The notes below the pieces were generated by a model. That model saw only the letters and a list, made by a program, of their open reading frames with translations, had not been told where the DNA came from and searched no databases. A stretch of DNA of 64,000 nt from the NCBI GenBank assembly GCA_044225555.1, contig JBGAIM010000015.1, positions 62,001-126,000 on the forward strand. The letters are read 5' to 3'. This document shows, one piece after another, positions 7,681-17,256 of the stretch (position 1 is the stretch's first letter; each line of letters begins with the position of its first letter). The DNA is from JADLHS01 sp044225555. Lineage in GTDB: Bacteria > Verrucomicrobiota > Verrucomicrobiia > Limisphaerales > JADLHS01. The position numbers and the translations under genes are program-made.

Positions 7681-8136
7681 ATGACGCATTCGCGACAACG
7701 CAAATCATCGCTGGCCCTTCGCCTCTGTGCGGTGGCGTCGCTATTGGTCTGGGTTGCCGCGTCCGGCTTCTGCTCGATGGAGTCCTTGGTCGGTGCGGAT
7801 CATCATGCAGACGGTGCAGCCCAACATGAGCACTACGCTGCTCCAGCATCCGCAGATTCCGATCATCACTCGCACGACTCGGACAAGAATGGCGGCGACA
7901 AAGATTCCTGCTGTTCCTCGCTCACGGCCGCCGCCCCGTCAGCCCACCAGACTCTCCTTACCAAGCCTGATTTTGGGAAATTGCTTTCGCATAATTTTCT
8001 TTGGCTGGCCCAGGCGCTGACTTTCGTTCAGCCCGAAGCGCCAATTACGCGCCAAGCGCAACACCGTGAATTCATCTTCACGCCTGAAGTGTGCCTTGGT
8101 CCGGCGTTCCGCAGTCACGCTCCGCCCCTCGTTTAA
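7681..8136 (+). CDS. Secreted His/Cys-rich small protein next to RND genes
   Basis: 151 residues. A signal-like hydrophobic stretch (about 13-32, SLLVWVAASGFCSMESLVG) is followed by a His/Asp-rich segment with 11 histidines (HHADGAAQHEHY, DSDHHSHDSDKN), a CC pair and a conserved-looking tail ending RSHAPPLV. A similarly placed small secreted protein precedes the TolC-like gene of the third cluster (60038-60427). The His-rich segment could buffer metal in the periplasm. An in-frame TTG at 7675 is an alternative start. Confidence 0.6.
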   Translation: MTHSRQRKSSLALRLCAVASLLVWVAASGFCSMESLVGADHHADGAAQHEHYAAPASADSDHHSHDSDKNGGDKDSCCSSLTAAAPSAHQTLLTKPDFGKLLSHNFLWLAQALTFVQPEAPITRQAQHREFIFTPEVCLGPAFRSHAPPLV

Positions 8137-8178
8137 CTTGAATCAACTGCGCGCCATCGCGCGGGCCTGATTCAAGTT
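8135..8178 (+). terminator. Long hairpin after the His-rich gene, possible terminator
   Basis: Arms AACTTGAATCA (8135-8145) and TGATTCAAGTT (8168-8178) are perfect, and GCGCG/CGCGC pairs inside the loop extend the stem. No T-run follows, so termination is uncertain. Confidence 0.4.
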
Positions 8179-8267
8179 CCTCTCCGTTCCCTGTCCGATG
8201 TGTCAGGGAAGTCCTCTGTCTTGTCACAGGCAGATTGTTTCCGAAATCCAATTGTAGATGACGAATT

Positions 8268-9429
8268 ATGTCCAAACGATTTTCAATTTATTCAGCAGTT
8301 CTGTTGGCCGGGTTCAGCGTAATCGCCGGGCCGCTGGCGACCAACCTCACGCCCGAGAGTGCCGTGACAACTGCGCTGGCAGAGAACCGCGATCTTGCCG
8401 CCGCGCGCCGAATACGATTTCGCGACCGGCTTCAAGCAACGCTTCCCAATCACCGGACGACTGAAGAAAGCCAAGGCCGTCGCCCGCGTGGACGTGGCGA
8501 TGGCGTTGGCCGAAGTGCGCAATCAGGAGCGGCTGCTTGCGGGTGAAGTGTTGGGCTTCAGCCGCGAACTGCTCGTCACGCAGGAGAAGCTCAAAGCGAA
8601 TCAGGAGATTCAGAGCGTCATCCAAAAAGTCATTGAGGTTTCGGAGAAGCGACTGAAAGTCGCCGAGGTTTCCGCTGCTGATGTGAACTCAGCCAAACTG
8701 GAGTTGCAGCGGCTGGCGCTGGCGCAGGCGACGTTGAGCAATCAGCAGGAAATCGCCGCGACGACGCTGAACCGCCTGCTTGGGCGCGAGCCGCAAACGC
8801 CGCTCCAGATGTCCGGCGCGACGCGCGCAGAGTTTGACACGAATACCGTTGCGGAGATTTCGCGCCAGGCGATTGCCCGTCGCCCCGACCGCCAGTTGGC
8901 GGCGCTCGGCATTAATCGCGCGGGGGCGGAAATCAAACTGGCCAAGGCAGAGAAGTGGGAAGACTGGACGGTGGGGTTCGACTACAGCCGCTCGGTGAGC
9001 AAGTTCGACGCGCCCATCGGAACGAAGACCGATAACTTCCTCGGTGTTGGGGTTTCGATTCCGCTGCCATTTTGGAATCGCAATCAAGGTCGAGTCAGCG
9101 AGGCGCAAGCCACGCAGCAACGCGCCGAAGCGGAACTGGCCGCGCTCGATTTGCGCATCGCCACCGAGGCGCAGACTGCGGAAAACCAGATGCGCCGGTT
9201 GCTCGACATCCTGCACCAATACCGCGAGGAATCCATCAAGCTTGCGGAGGAAAACATCGCCCTGCTGCAAAAAGGCTACGCCGACGGCCTCGTCACCATT
9301 ACTGCTGTCATTCAAGCACAGCAGCAGTTGACCGAATTGCGTCAGTCCTACCTCGAAGCCCTCGCCGACTTTATCCGCGCCAAAACTGAATGGGAGACGG
9401 CGACCGCCGCGACTCTGCCCGTGAAATGA
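8268..9429 (+). pseudogene. TolC/CusC-like outer-membrane efflux protein, frameshifted and internally deleted
   Basis: The first frame (from ATG 8268) encodes a signal peptide and the TolC start 'LTPESAVTTALAENRDLAAAR', then breaks near 8395-8415. The rest of the protein continues in the +1 frame from 'EYDFATGFKQRFPITGRLKKAK' to 9429. Intact relatives have roughly 50-60 more residues between these two points, so the lesion looks like an internal deletion whose length is not a multiple of three. The downstream frame alone has no signal peptide and could not be exported. Either the first RND system lost its own outer-membrane channel and uses another (40899-42323 or 60520-61824), or the assembly is wrong here. 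Confidence 0.7.
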
Positions 9430-9449
9430 AATTCCCGACTGATCAAATT

Positions 9450-10622
9450 ATGAAACCAAACCATTTGAAATTCTCCGCAACACTCGCTGCGCTGCTGGCT
9501 TTCGCGCCCGCCGCCTTCCCGCACGCGGGTCACGACAAAGCGCCCGGCGAAGATGGCAACGCCGCGACCACCGGCCCGATTGCCATCACCGCCGAAGCGA
9601 AGAAAAACCTCGCGCTGGTGGTCGAGGAAGCGCAGTTGCGCACGCTCGACAAAACCGTGCTCGTCTTCGGCCAGATCGAGATTATCCCCAATCATTCCGC
9701 CGCTGTCAGCAGCCGTATCGCCGGTCGCGTCATTGATGTGAAGGTCAGCGATGGCGAGTCCGTGAAGAAAGGCCAGGTCGTCGTGGAAGTGGAAAGCTTG
9801 CAACTCGGCGACCCGCCGCCGCGCGTGCAATACGCCGCGCCGATTGATGGCGTCGTCATTGACCGCCACGCCGTGCAAGGCGATTCGGTTGAACCGAACA
9901 AACACTTGATGGAAATCGTGGACTTGTCGGAGGTCTATGCCGAGGGACGGATTTTCGAGGGACAAATCGCGGCGATCAAAACCGGTCAGAAGGTTCGCGT
10001 CTCGGTGGAATCGTATCCCACGAACGAGTTCATAGGCACGGTGGATCTGTTGAGCGGCACGCTCGATGCCGAAACGCGCACGCTCAAGGTGTGGGTTCGC
10101 ATAAAGAATCCCGACTTGAAGCTTCGTCCCAACATGCGCGCGCGGTTGAACATCGTGACCGCCGAGGCGGATTCAGTTGTTACCGTGCCGCACAGCGCGG
10201 TGCTCGGTGAAGCCGGGAACTTGTTTGCCTTCGTGCAATCGGACACGGACGAATTGGTGTTTGAGCGAAAGCCCGTTGTGCTCGGCATGAAGGACGACCG
10301 CTACACGGAAATTGTCGAGGGCATCTTTCCCAGCGACAAAGTCGTCACGCTCGGCAACTACCAGCTTCAATACGTTACCACGCGCAAGCCCGCCGCAGCG
10401 GGCGGCACAAACGCAGCCGCTGCAACCCATGATGAGCCAAAGACTGCCGACCACGAACACGCGGGCGCGGCGACTTCGCCATTGCTCTGGATGGGCCTCG
10501 CGCTGGGCGCGCTGCTGGTGGCAAATGCCGTCATTATGTTACTGAAGCGCCGCGCGCCAAACGCGGCTGAAACCGCGCAATCTGCACCGGCCCTCACACA
10601 CCCTCAAGAAAGCCCGAAATGA
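9450..10622 (+). CDS. RND efflux periplasmic adaptor subunit (CusB/CzcB family)
   Basis: 390 residues. Signal peptide (about 1-26, then HAGHDKAPGED), lipoyl/barrel-sandwich hybrid core (SSRIAGRVIDVKVSDGESVKKGQVVVEVESLQLG…VQYAAPIDGVVIDRHAVQGDSVEPN, about 88-155) and beta-barrel with LRPNMRARLNIV near 230. Near the C-terminus there is a His/Ala-rich linker and an unusual membrane span (LLWMGLALGALLVANAVIMLL, about 347-367). Adaptors join the inner-membrane pump to the outer-membrane channel. The upstream TolC-like gene is damaged. The stop overlaps the next start by 4 bases. The C-terminal transmembrane helix is not typical of the family. Confidence 0.85.
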   Translation: MKPNHLKFSATLAALLAFAPAAFPHAGHDKAPGEDGNAATTGPIAITAEAKKNLALVVEEAQLRTLDKTVLVFGQIEIIPNHSAAVSSRIAGRVIDVKVSDGESVKKGQVVVEVESLQLGDPPPRVQYAAPIDGVVIDRHAVQGDSVEPNKHLMEIVDLSEVYAEGRIFEGQIAAIKTGQKVRVSVESYPTNEFIGTVDLLSGTLDAETRTLKVWVRIKNPDLKLRPNMRARLNIVTAEADSVVTVPHSAVLGEAGNLFAFVQSDTDELVFERKPVVLGMKDDRYTEIVEGIFPSDKVVTLGNYQLQYVTTRKPAAAGGTNAAAATHDEPKTADHEHAGAATSPLLWMGLALGALLVANAVIMLLKRRAPNAAETAQSAPALTHPQESPK

Positions 10623-11257
10623 AAAACTCACGAGTTTTGCTTTTGGACAAAATTGGCTCGCTCGGGGCGGTGCTTGCCGCAGCGGCTGCGCCCTGTTGTT
10701 TTCCTCTGCTGGCGGTAGTCGGTAGCGCGCTTGGACTCGGCGTGTTGCAGCCTTACAAGGGTTACATGGCCTACGCCATCCAGGCGTTGGTTTTGTTGGC
10801 GTTGGTCGGGAACGTAATCGCTTACCGGCAGCATCGGAAAAAATTCCCCTTGGCACTGGGTGTGGCAAGTCCTGCGCTGATTTTCTTCGCCTATCACGTC
10901 AGCTACAGCACGGTTCTGATTTATGCGGGATTGATCGGGCTGGCAGTGACGGCAGTTTGGAACTTCATCGAGAGCCGCCGCCTCTCGTGTTGCAGCACAG
11001 GTCAGGCTCGCAGGGTCGAACTCAAATCCACCCTGACGTGTCCCCATTGCGGATTCGGCAAGGAGGAGACGATGCCTACCGACGCCTGCCTGTTTTTCTA
11101 CGAATGTTCGCAGTGCAAAACCATGTTGAAACCCAAGAAAGGCGACTGCTGCGTCTTCTGTTCCTACGGAACTGTTAAATGTCCATCAATGCAAGTTGGC
11201 GCGGCTTGCTGCAACGGTGACAAAACTTCACGAGCACTAAAGGGAAACAAATGCTGA
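10619..11257 (+). CDS. MerC-like membrane protein fused to a GDCCVFCSYG Cys-rich domain
   Basis: 212 residues. The N-terminal half (about 1-125) has four probable membrane spans with a CC pair in the first (AAAAPCCFPLLAVVG), as in MerC/MerT mercury-uptake proteins. After about residue 135 comes a soluble domain, LTCPHCGFGKEETMPTDACL…YECSQCKTML…GDCCVFCSYGTVKCPSMQ, which resembles the separate small GDCCVxCSYG protein seen in some mer and metal loci. The fusion is inferred from one continuous frame. It lies between adaptor and pump genes with 4- and 7-base overlaps, so it is translated with them. The substrate could be Hg or another thiophilic metal. Confidence 0.7.
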   Translation: MKNSRVLLLDKIGSLGAVLAAAAAPCCFPLLAVVGSALGLGVLQPYKGYMAYAIQALVLLALVGNVIAYRQHRKKFPLALGVASPALIFFAYHVSYSTVLIYAGLIGLAVTAVWNFIESRRLSCCSTGQARRVELKSTLTCPHCGFGKEETMPTDACLFFYECSQCKTMLKPKKGDCCVFCSYGTVKCPSMQVGAACCNGDKTSRALKGNKC

Positions 11258-14200
11258 ATCGCCTCATTGAATTTTCGCTGCGCAACCGCCTGTTCATCGT
11301 GGCGGCCAGCATCCTCGTGCTGGCTTACGGCGCGTTCGTGGCGCTGAAACTGCCGGTGGACGTGTTCCCGGACTTGAACCGCCCGACCGTCAACATCCTC
11401 ACGGAAGCCGCCGGCCTCGCGCCCGAAGAAGTCGAGACGCTCGTGACGCTGCCGTTGGAAACCGCGCTGAACGGCGCACCGGGCGTCAAGCGCGTCCGCT
11501 CCAACTCCGGCATCGGGCTTTCGATCCTTTACGTCGAGTTCGATTGGGGCATGGACATCTACCGCGCGCGGCAACTCGTGCAAGAACGCTTGCAACTTGC
11601 CGCCGAAAAATTGCCCAAGGGCGTCAGCCCGGTGATGGGTCCGATTTCCTCCATTATGGGCGAGATCATGTTGATCGGCCTGTCGAGCGAAGGCGGCAAA
11701 ACCGCGCCGATGGACGTGCGCACCATCGCCGATTGGACGGTGCGCCCGCGCCTGCTGACCATTCCGGGTGTGTCGCAGGTCATCCCGATTGGCGGCGGCG
11801 TGAAACAATACCAGGTGCTGGCTTCGCCGGAGAAGATGGCGGCCTTTGGCATCACGCTCAAGCAGGTCACTGATGCCGCGGAGAAGTCGCAGGTCAACAC
11901 TGCTGGTGGATTCCTCGAAGGCGCGAATCAGGAGGCGCTCATCCGCAATGTCGGGCGCAGTATCGCCATCGAGGACATCGCCAACACCGTCATCGAATCA
12001 CGCCAGGGCGTGCCCATTCTGCTCAAGGACGTGGCCGAGGTGAAATTCGACAAACGGGTCATGCGTGGCGACGCGGGCGTCAACGGCGTGTCCGCCGTCA
12101 TCGTGTCGGTGCAGAAACAGCCCGGCATGGACACCATCAAACTCACTGCTGAAGTCGAGAAGGCGCTGGCCGAAATCCAAAAAGGTTTGCCTGCGGACAT
12201 CAAGATCACGCCGCTGTTCAAGCAGGCCAGCTTCATTGACGCCGCCATCAGCAACGTCGAAGAAGCCATTCGCGACGGCGCGATCATGGTTGTCATCATC
12301 CTGTTTTTGTTCCTGCTGAACTTCCGCACCACGCTCATCACGCTCACGGCCATCCCGCTGTCGTTTGTCGTGACGATTCTCTATTTCAAGTGGGCGGGCA
12401 TCACCATCAACACCATGACGCTTGGCGGTCTGGCCGTGGCCATCGGCATGGTGGTGGACGACGCGATTGTAGATGTAGAAAACGTCTTCCGCCGCCTGCG
12501 CGAGAACCGGCACGCCACGCAACCGAAGCCGGTCCTGCGCGTCATTGCCAACGCTTCGGCGGAAGTGCGGAACTCCATCCTGTTCGCCACGCTGCTCATC
12601 ATCCTCGTGTTCATTCCGCTGTTCGGGTTGGGCGGCATCGAAGGCCGGCTCTTTGCGCCCATCGGCGTGGCGACCATCGTGGCGATGATTGCGTCGTTCG
12701 TCGTGTCGTTGACGGTGATTCCCGCGCTCTGTTCCTACCTGTTGCCGCGCATGAAACGCATGGAACACGAGGCGGACGGCTGGGTCGTGCGGCAACTCAA
12801 AGCCTTCGACCGCGCGGTGATTTTGAAATACACGCTGCGCCATCCGTGGTGGGTGATGGGCATCGCGCTGGTGCTGGTGATCGGCTCATTCGCGCTTTAC
12901 CCGATGATGGGCAAGGAATTTTTGCCGGAGTTCAACGAAGGCACGGCCACGATTAACGTGCTGTCCGCGCCCGGCACGTCACTCAAACAGTCTGACCGCA
13001 TCGGCGAAATCGCGGAAAAGCTTTTGCTCACCGTCCCCGAAGTCATCTCCACCGGACGCCGCACCGGGCGCGCGGAACTGGATGAACACGCCGAAGGAGT
13101 TCACTACACCGAGATTGACGTGGACTTCCGCAAGTCCAAGCGCACTCGCGAGCAAATCCTCGATGACGTGCGCGATAAACTCGGCCAGATCCCCGGCGTG
13201 GTATTCAGTGTCGGCCAGCCGATTTCGCACCGGCTGGATCATTTGCTCTCCGGCGTGCGCGCCCAAATCGCCGTGAAGATTTTCGGCGAGAACCTTGAAG
13301 GGTTGCGCGCCGCTGCCGCCGAGGTCGAGGGCCAGATGAAAACCGTGGAGGGCATCGTGGACTTGCAGATCGAGAAGCAGGTGTTGATGCCGCAAGTCCG
13401 CATCCAGCCCGACCGCGAAAAGGCCAAGCTCTACGGCATTCAAATCGGCGAACTCAACGAGTTGCTCGAAACCGCCCTCAATGGCCGCACCGTCGCCCAG
13501 GTGCTCGACGGCCAGAAGACTTACGATGTGTTCGTCCGCTACGACGAAGTGTCGCGCAACCACGTTGAAGACATGCGCCAGATGCTCGTGGATACGGCCA
13601 ACGGCCAGAAAGTTCCGCTGGCGTTGCTGGCAGACGTGCGCGAGAGCAAAGGCCCAAACATCATCAATCGGGAAAACGTCCAGCGACGCATCGTGGTTCA
13701 GGCAAACGTCTCCGGGCGCGATCTCGGTGCGGTCGTCACAGAAATTCAAAAGAAGATTACCGAGAAGGTTCATCTCCCCACCGGTTTTTTCATCAGCTAC
13801 GAAGGCCAGTTCCAGAGCCAGCAGGAAGCCACACGGCTTATCGGCATCCTCTCCATCGTGACGCTGGCGACGATGTTCCTGGTGCTTTTCTCCCACTTCC
13901 GCTCGACGATGATTGTTGCGCAAATCCTGCTGAACATCCCTCTGGCCTTCATCGGCGGGCTGGCGCTGACCTACTTCATGGTCGGCAAAGTTTCCATCGC
14001 CACGCTCGTCGGCCTCATCACGCTCGCCGGCATTGCCTCGCGCAACACCATCATGATGATTTCGCACTACATCCACCTGATGGAGCACGAAGGCGAGAAG
14101 TTCGACGAGAAGATGATCGTGCGCGGCTCGCTCGAACGACTCGTGCCGGTGACAATGACCGCCGCCGTCGCGGGGCTGGCGCTCATTCCACTCGTGCTCG

Positions 14201-14502
14201 CGGCGGGTCAGCCCGGCAAGGAGATTTTGTATCCCGTCGCCGTCGTCATTCTCGGCGGACTTATCAGCTCGACGCTGCTCGACATGGCGGTGACGCCCGC
14301 CGTGTTTTTCAAATTCGGTCGCCGCGCCGCCGAGAAATACATCCAGCGCGAGCAGACCGACCCGCTGGATGCCATCCCGGCTTTGCCGGGCAACGGCTCA
14401 AATGATTTTCCCCAACATCGCAAACAAGACGCCGCCGCCACGTTGGCGGAAACCGGTGTTGCGTCCGGTGTTGGAGAAGCAACCACGAAAGAAAAAAAAT
14501 GA
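11251..14502 (+). CDS. Heavy-metal efflux RND pump (CzcA/CusA family)
   Basis: 1083 residues, the usual size for heavy-metal RND pumps. The start LNRLIEFSLRNRLFIVAASILVL is the first membrane helix, followed by the large periplasmic loop and a block of helices around 335-540. In the fourth helix GMVVDDAIVDVENVF carries the paired aspartates (about D403-D404) of the proton relay. The second half repeats the layout, with helices near 865-1040. It drives metal or metal-complex export across the envelope. Metal preference is unclear: the DD relay differs from the single-D CusA type at 44737-48021. The start overlaps the MerC-like gene, and the stop overlaps the next start. Confidence 0.9.
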   Translation: MLNRLIEFSLRNRLFIVAASILVLAYGAFVALKLPVDVFPDLNRPTVNILTEAAGLAPEEVETLVTLPLETALNGAPGVKRVRSNSGIGLSILYVEFDWGMDIYRARQLVQERLQLAAEKLPKGVSPVMGPISSIMGEIMLIGLSSEGGKTAPMDVRTIADWTVRPRLLTIPGVSQVIPIGGGVKQYQVLASPEKMAAFGITLKQVTDAAEKSQVNTAGGFLEGANQEALIRNVGRSIAIEDIANTVIESRQGVPILLKDVAEVKFDKRVMRGDAGVNGVSAVIVSVQKQPGMDTIKLTAEVEKALAEIQKGLPADIKITPLFKQASFIDAAISNVEEAIRDGAIMVVIILFLFLLNFRTTLITLTAIPLSFVVTILYFKWAGITINTMTLGGLAVAIGMVVDDAIVDVENVFRRLRENRHATQPKPVLRVIANASAEVRNSILFATLLIILVFIPLFGLGGIEGRLFAPIGVATIVAMIASFVVSLTVIPALCSYLLPRMKRMEHEADGWVVRQLKAFDRAVILKYTLRHPWWVMGIALVLVIGSFALYPMMGKEFLPEFNEGTATINVLSAPGTSLKQSDRIGEIAEKLLLTVPEVISTGRRTGRAELDEHAEGVHYTEIDVDFRKSKRTREQILDDVRDKLGQIPGVVFSVGQPISHRLDHLLSGVRAQIAVKIFGENLEGLRAAAAEVEGQMKTVEGIVDLQIEKQVLMPQVRIQPDREKAKLYGIQIGELNELLETALNGRTVAQVLDGQKTYDVFVRYDEVSRNHVEDMRQMLVDTANGQKVPLALLADVRESKGPNIINRENVQRRIVVQANVSGRDLGAVVTEIQKKITEKVHLPTGFFISYEGQFQSQQEATRLIGILSIVTLATMFLVLFSHFRSTMIVAQILLNIPLAFIGGLALTYFMVGKVSIATLVGLITLAGIASRNTIMMISHYIHLMEHEGEKFDEKMIVRGSLERLVPVTMTAAVAGLALIPLVLAAGQPGKEILYPVAVVILGGLISSTLLDMAVTPAVFFKFGRRAAEKYIQREQTDPLDAIPALPGNGSNDFPQHRKQDAAATLAETGVASGVGEATTKEKK

Positions 14503-15044
14503 AAACGAAAACACTACTGGCGATGGGGCTTTGCGCTGCCATCGGATTTGCCGGTCTGACCGCCACCACGGCGTTGGCCCAGGAAGGCCACGAACACAAG
14601 GCCGGGGAGAAGGCAAAAATCCCGGACACGGTTGAAGGCATCTGGAAGGAAATCAAAGAGCACCACGCGGAGTTGAAGGAAATCGTGGAAAAGAAGCAGC
14701 TCGAAAAGGTCCACGAAACTGCCTTTGAAATCCGGGACTTGGCGAAGGCGCTCGTGCCCAAAGCCCCCGCCGATAAGAAAGCCCAGGTCGAAGGCACGGT
14801 AAAGAACATCGCCAAGCTGGCTGGCGACCTTGATGAGTCCGGTGACGCAAAGGACCAGGCCAAGACCGAGGCGAATCTGAAGAAGCTCGACGGCTTGCTC
14901 AAAGTGCTGGGAACGCAGTTTGGCATGAAGGCGGAAGCTGGCGAGCACGCGATGCAATACACCTGCCCGATGCACGAAGACGTGGTGAAAGATGCCCCGG
15001 GCGATTGCCCGAAGTGCAGTATGAAGCTGACGGCCAAAAAGTGA
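14499..15044 (+). CDS. Secreted helical protein with C-terminal heavy-metal-binding domain
   Basis: 181 residues. The signal peptide (about 1-28, ending ALAQ) is followed by a helical, Lys/Glu-rich region (about 40-145: IWKEIKEHHAELKEIVEKKQLEKVHE…) and a terminal YTCPMHEDVVKDAPGDCPKCSMKL motif (about 152-176). The motif provides Cys/Met/His ligands for Cu(I)/Ag(I). The ATG overlaps the stop of the RND pump gene, so it belongs to that operon, and it probably passes or buffers metal in the periplasm. Confidence 0.7.
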   Translation: MKTKTLLAMGLCAAIGFAGLTATTALAQEGHEHKAGEKAKIPDTVEGIWKEIKEHHAELKEIVEKKQLEKVHETAFEIRDLAKALVPKAPADKKAQVEGTVKNIAKLAGDLDESGDAKDQAKTEANLKKLDGLLKVLGTQFGMKAEAGEHAMQYTCPMHEDVVKDAPGDCPKCSMKLTAKK

Positions 15045-15089
15045 CGGACAAAAAACTGAACGCGAGAACCGTAAGCGACTGGCGGCGCA

Positions 15090-15114
15090 GGTTGGCGGTT
15101 TGAAGCCGCCAACC
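15090..15114 (+). promoter_or_regulatory. Intercistronic hairpin
   Basis: Perfect arms GGTTGGCGG (15090-15098) and CCGCCAACC (15106-15114) with a 7-base loop, between the pump-operon protein and the next lipoprotein gene. No T-run. Confidence 0.5.
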
Positions 15115-15144
15115 CGGCGCGCTGGCACCATAAAATTCTCAACC

Positions 15145-16131
15145 ATGACAAAAACATTGCCTCTTCCATTCTCCGTGCTGGCGCTTGCGCTGGCGTTCAC
15201 CGCTTGCAACCGCAGCGAACACGAGCACAGCGCCGGCGAAGCGCCCGGCCACGATCATGCCACCTCTGAAAAGGCCGGTCATGAACACGCCGCCGCCGCC
15301 AAATACATCTGCCCGATGAAATGCGAGGGCAGCGAATCCGACAAGCCCGGCAAGTGCCCCAAGTGCGGCATGGCCCTCAAAGCCGCCGGCCGTCACGGTC
15401 ACGCGACCGAACCCACTGTCAAGGCCGCCATCACCACGAAAGAACCGTTGCAGGTGGGACAAAAGGCCGAAGCCATCCTGCGCCTCACCAAGAAGGACGG
15501 CTCGCCCGTGCTGATGAGCGATTTGGAGGAAGCGCATACGAAGAAAATCCATCTGCTCATCAACGACCAGAGCTTGACGGACTATCACCACGAGCATCCT
15601 GTGCCGACCGCCACGCCCGGCGAATACGCCTTCAGCTTCACGCCGCTCAAACCCGGTTCGTATCGCGCTTGGGCTGACCTGTTGCCCGCCGCCAGTCAGG
15701 AGCAGGAATACACTATCGCCGACATCGCCACGCCGACGCAGGGCGAACCCATTACCGAGCGCGCGGTGAAGTTCCAGGATGAAGTCGAAGGGCTGAAATA
15801 TGAAATTGTTTTCAACAAAGCCAAACTCAAGGTCGGCGAAGCTGCAATGGGCAAGCTTCGTATCACTTCACCCGATGGCAAAATCTTCACCCAGCTTGAA
15901 CCGATCATGGCCACCTACGCACACCTTGTGGGCTTTGGCGAAGATTACAAATCCATCGTTCACATTCACCCGATGGGCGCAGAGCCGAAGTCAGATGCCG
16001 ATCGGGGCGCGGGCAGTCTGGAGTTTCACATCGAGCCGGAACAGCCCGGCCTGATGCGACTCTACGCCCAAGTCCAAATCGGCGGAGACTCAAAGTTTGC
16101 CCGCTTCACATTGGACGTAGCAAAGGAATGA
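15145..16131 (+). CDS. Lipoprotein with heavy-metal-binding domain and two beta domains
   Basis: 328 residues. Lipoprotein signal (LALALAFTAC, Cys near 17), a His-rich linker (HEHSAGEAPGHDHATSEKAGHEH), one metal-binding motif YICPMKCEGSESDKPGKCPKCGMAL (about 53-77), then two similar beta-rich domains (about 95-205 and 215-328). The second ends AHLVGFGEDYKSIVHIHPMG…LMRLYAQVQIGGDSKFARFTLDV, a YtkA-like or FixH-like beta-sandwich pattern. It follows the first RND operon and was probably acquired with it. A periplasmic metal-handling role is likely; no enzyme motif is visible. Confidence 0.7.
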   Translation: MTKTLPLPFSVLALALAFTACNRSEHEHSAGEAPGHDHATSEKAGHEHAAAAKYICPMKCEGSESDKPGKCPKCGMALKAAGRHGHATEPTVKAAITTKEPLQVGQKAEAILRLTKKDGSPVLMSDLEEAHTKKIHLLINDQSLTDYHHEHPVPTATPGEYAFSFTPLKPGSYRAWADLLPAASQEQEYTIADIATPTQGEPITERAVKFQDEVEGLKYEIVFNKAKLKVGEAAMGKLRITSPDGKIFTQLEPIMATYAHLVGFGEDYKSIVHIHPMGAEPKSDADRGAGSLEFHIEPEQPGLMRLYAQVQIGGDSKFARFTLDVAKE

Positions 16132-16137
16132 ATCTGG

Positions 16138-17250
16138 ATGAACAAAGCCCAATCAACACCGGGTGACGTGCGGTATCGCGAAGTGGCCGAACTGAAGGCC
16201 GCGCTCGATGAGCACGCGATTGTCGCCATCACCGATCCACAAGGGAAGATCACATACGTCAATGACAAGTTCTGCGCGATCTCGAAGTATTCGCGCAACG
16301 AATTGCTGGGGCAGGATCATCGCATCATCAATTCCGGTCACCACGCCAAGGAATTCATGCGCGGTCTGTGGACGACCATTGCGCGGGGCGAGGTTTGGAA
16401 GGGCGAAATCAAAAACAAGGCCAAGGACGGCTCGTTCTATTGGGTGGACACGACCATCGTGCCGTTCCTCAATGAACAGGGCAAACCCCGTCAATACATC
16501 GCCATCCGCGCTGACATCACCGAGCGCAAGCGCGCGGAGGAGGCGTTGCGCCTAAGTGAAACCGAGCGCCGCGACCTTGAGCAGGCGCTCTCGGCGGCAA
16601 CGGAGCGCGAGCGTGGGCGTATCGCGCGCGAGTTGCATGACGGCCTCGGCCAGCAACTCGGTGGACTGCTTTTCCTGATGAACGGCCTGCAACGCGATTT
16701 GAAATCAGCGAACTCGCCCCAAGCCGAAATCGCCGCGCAACTCTCCAAAGAACTCACCACGGCCATCACGCAAGCGCGCAACCTGTCACACGAACTCTAC
16801 GCCGTCCCGCCGCAGCCCGATGGCTTGGTGCAGGCGCTGGACAATCTGTCTGAACGTGTTTCCACCAGTTACGGCATCGCGTCCGAGTTTTCGTCCGATA
16901 CGATTTTGGTGCATGACCAGACCGTGGCCAGCCACCTGTACCGCATCGCGCAGGAGGCCGTGCATAACGCGCTCAAACACGGTCGCGCCACCCGAATCAC
17001 GATTCAACTGGTTCAACAGCCCACTGGAATCGAATTGCGCGTGCGCGATGATGGCGTCGGTTTCTCGCCGCAACAGGACTCACGCGGCCTCGGTCTGCGC
17101 ACGATGGAGCAGCGCGCCAGATTGATCGGCGGGCTGCTGAAAGTGCAGGCACAACCCGGCTGCGGCGGTGAAGTTATTTGCCATGTGCCGAAGGCCGTCA
17201 TGGAAAAGACCGTTATCGCAGCGACCACCCAAGCTGACCAACCTCAATAA
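16138..17250 (+). CDS. PAS-domain sensor histidine kinase, NarX type
   Basis: 370 residues with no membrane span, so probably cytoplasmic. A PAS domain covers about 20-130 (AIVAITDPQGKITYVNDKFC…IRADITERKRAEE). A HisKA_3 box follows, ERERGRIARELHDGLGQQLGG with the phosphorylatable His at about 167, and then an HATPase domain (RIAQEAVHNALKHGRA near 275-290; DDGVGF and GLGLRTMEQRA near 300-325). It is the natural partner of the response regulator starting 7 bases after its stop. The signal is not readable. It starts 7 bases after the metal lipoprotein gene, so it could be co-transcribed with metal genes. Confidence 0.85.
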   Translation: MNKAQSTPGDVRYREVAELKAALDEHAIVAITDPQGKITYVNDKFCAISKYSRNELLGQDHRIINSGHHAKEFMRGLWTTIARGEVWKGEIKNKAKDGSFYWVDTTIVPFLNEQGKPRQYIAIRADITERKRAEEALRLSETERRDLEQALSAATERERGRIARELHDGLGQQLGGLLFLMNGLQRDLKSANSPQAEIAAQLSKELTTAITQARNLSHELYAVPPQPDGLVQALDNLSERVSTSYGIASEFSSDTILVHDQTVASHLYRIAQEAVHNALKHGRATRITIQLVQQPTGIELRVRDDGVGFSPQQDSRGLGLRTMEQRARLIGGLLKVQAQPGCGGEVICHVPKAVMEKTVIAATTQADQPQ

Positions 17251-17256
17251 CAAGCT

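Noticed and set aside
12979..14088. Minus-strand open frame of about 369 residues inside the first RND pump
   Set aside because: Same shadow pattern, no signal or domain, and fully overlapped by a conserved gene.
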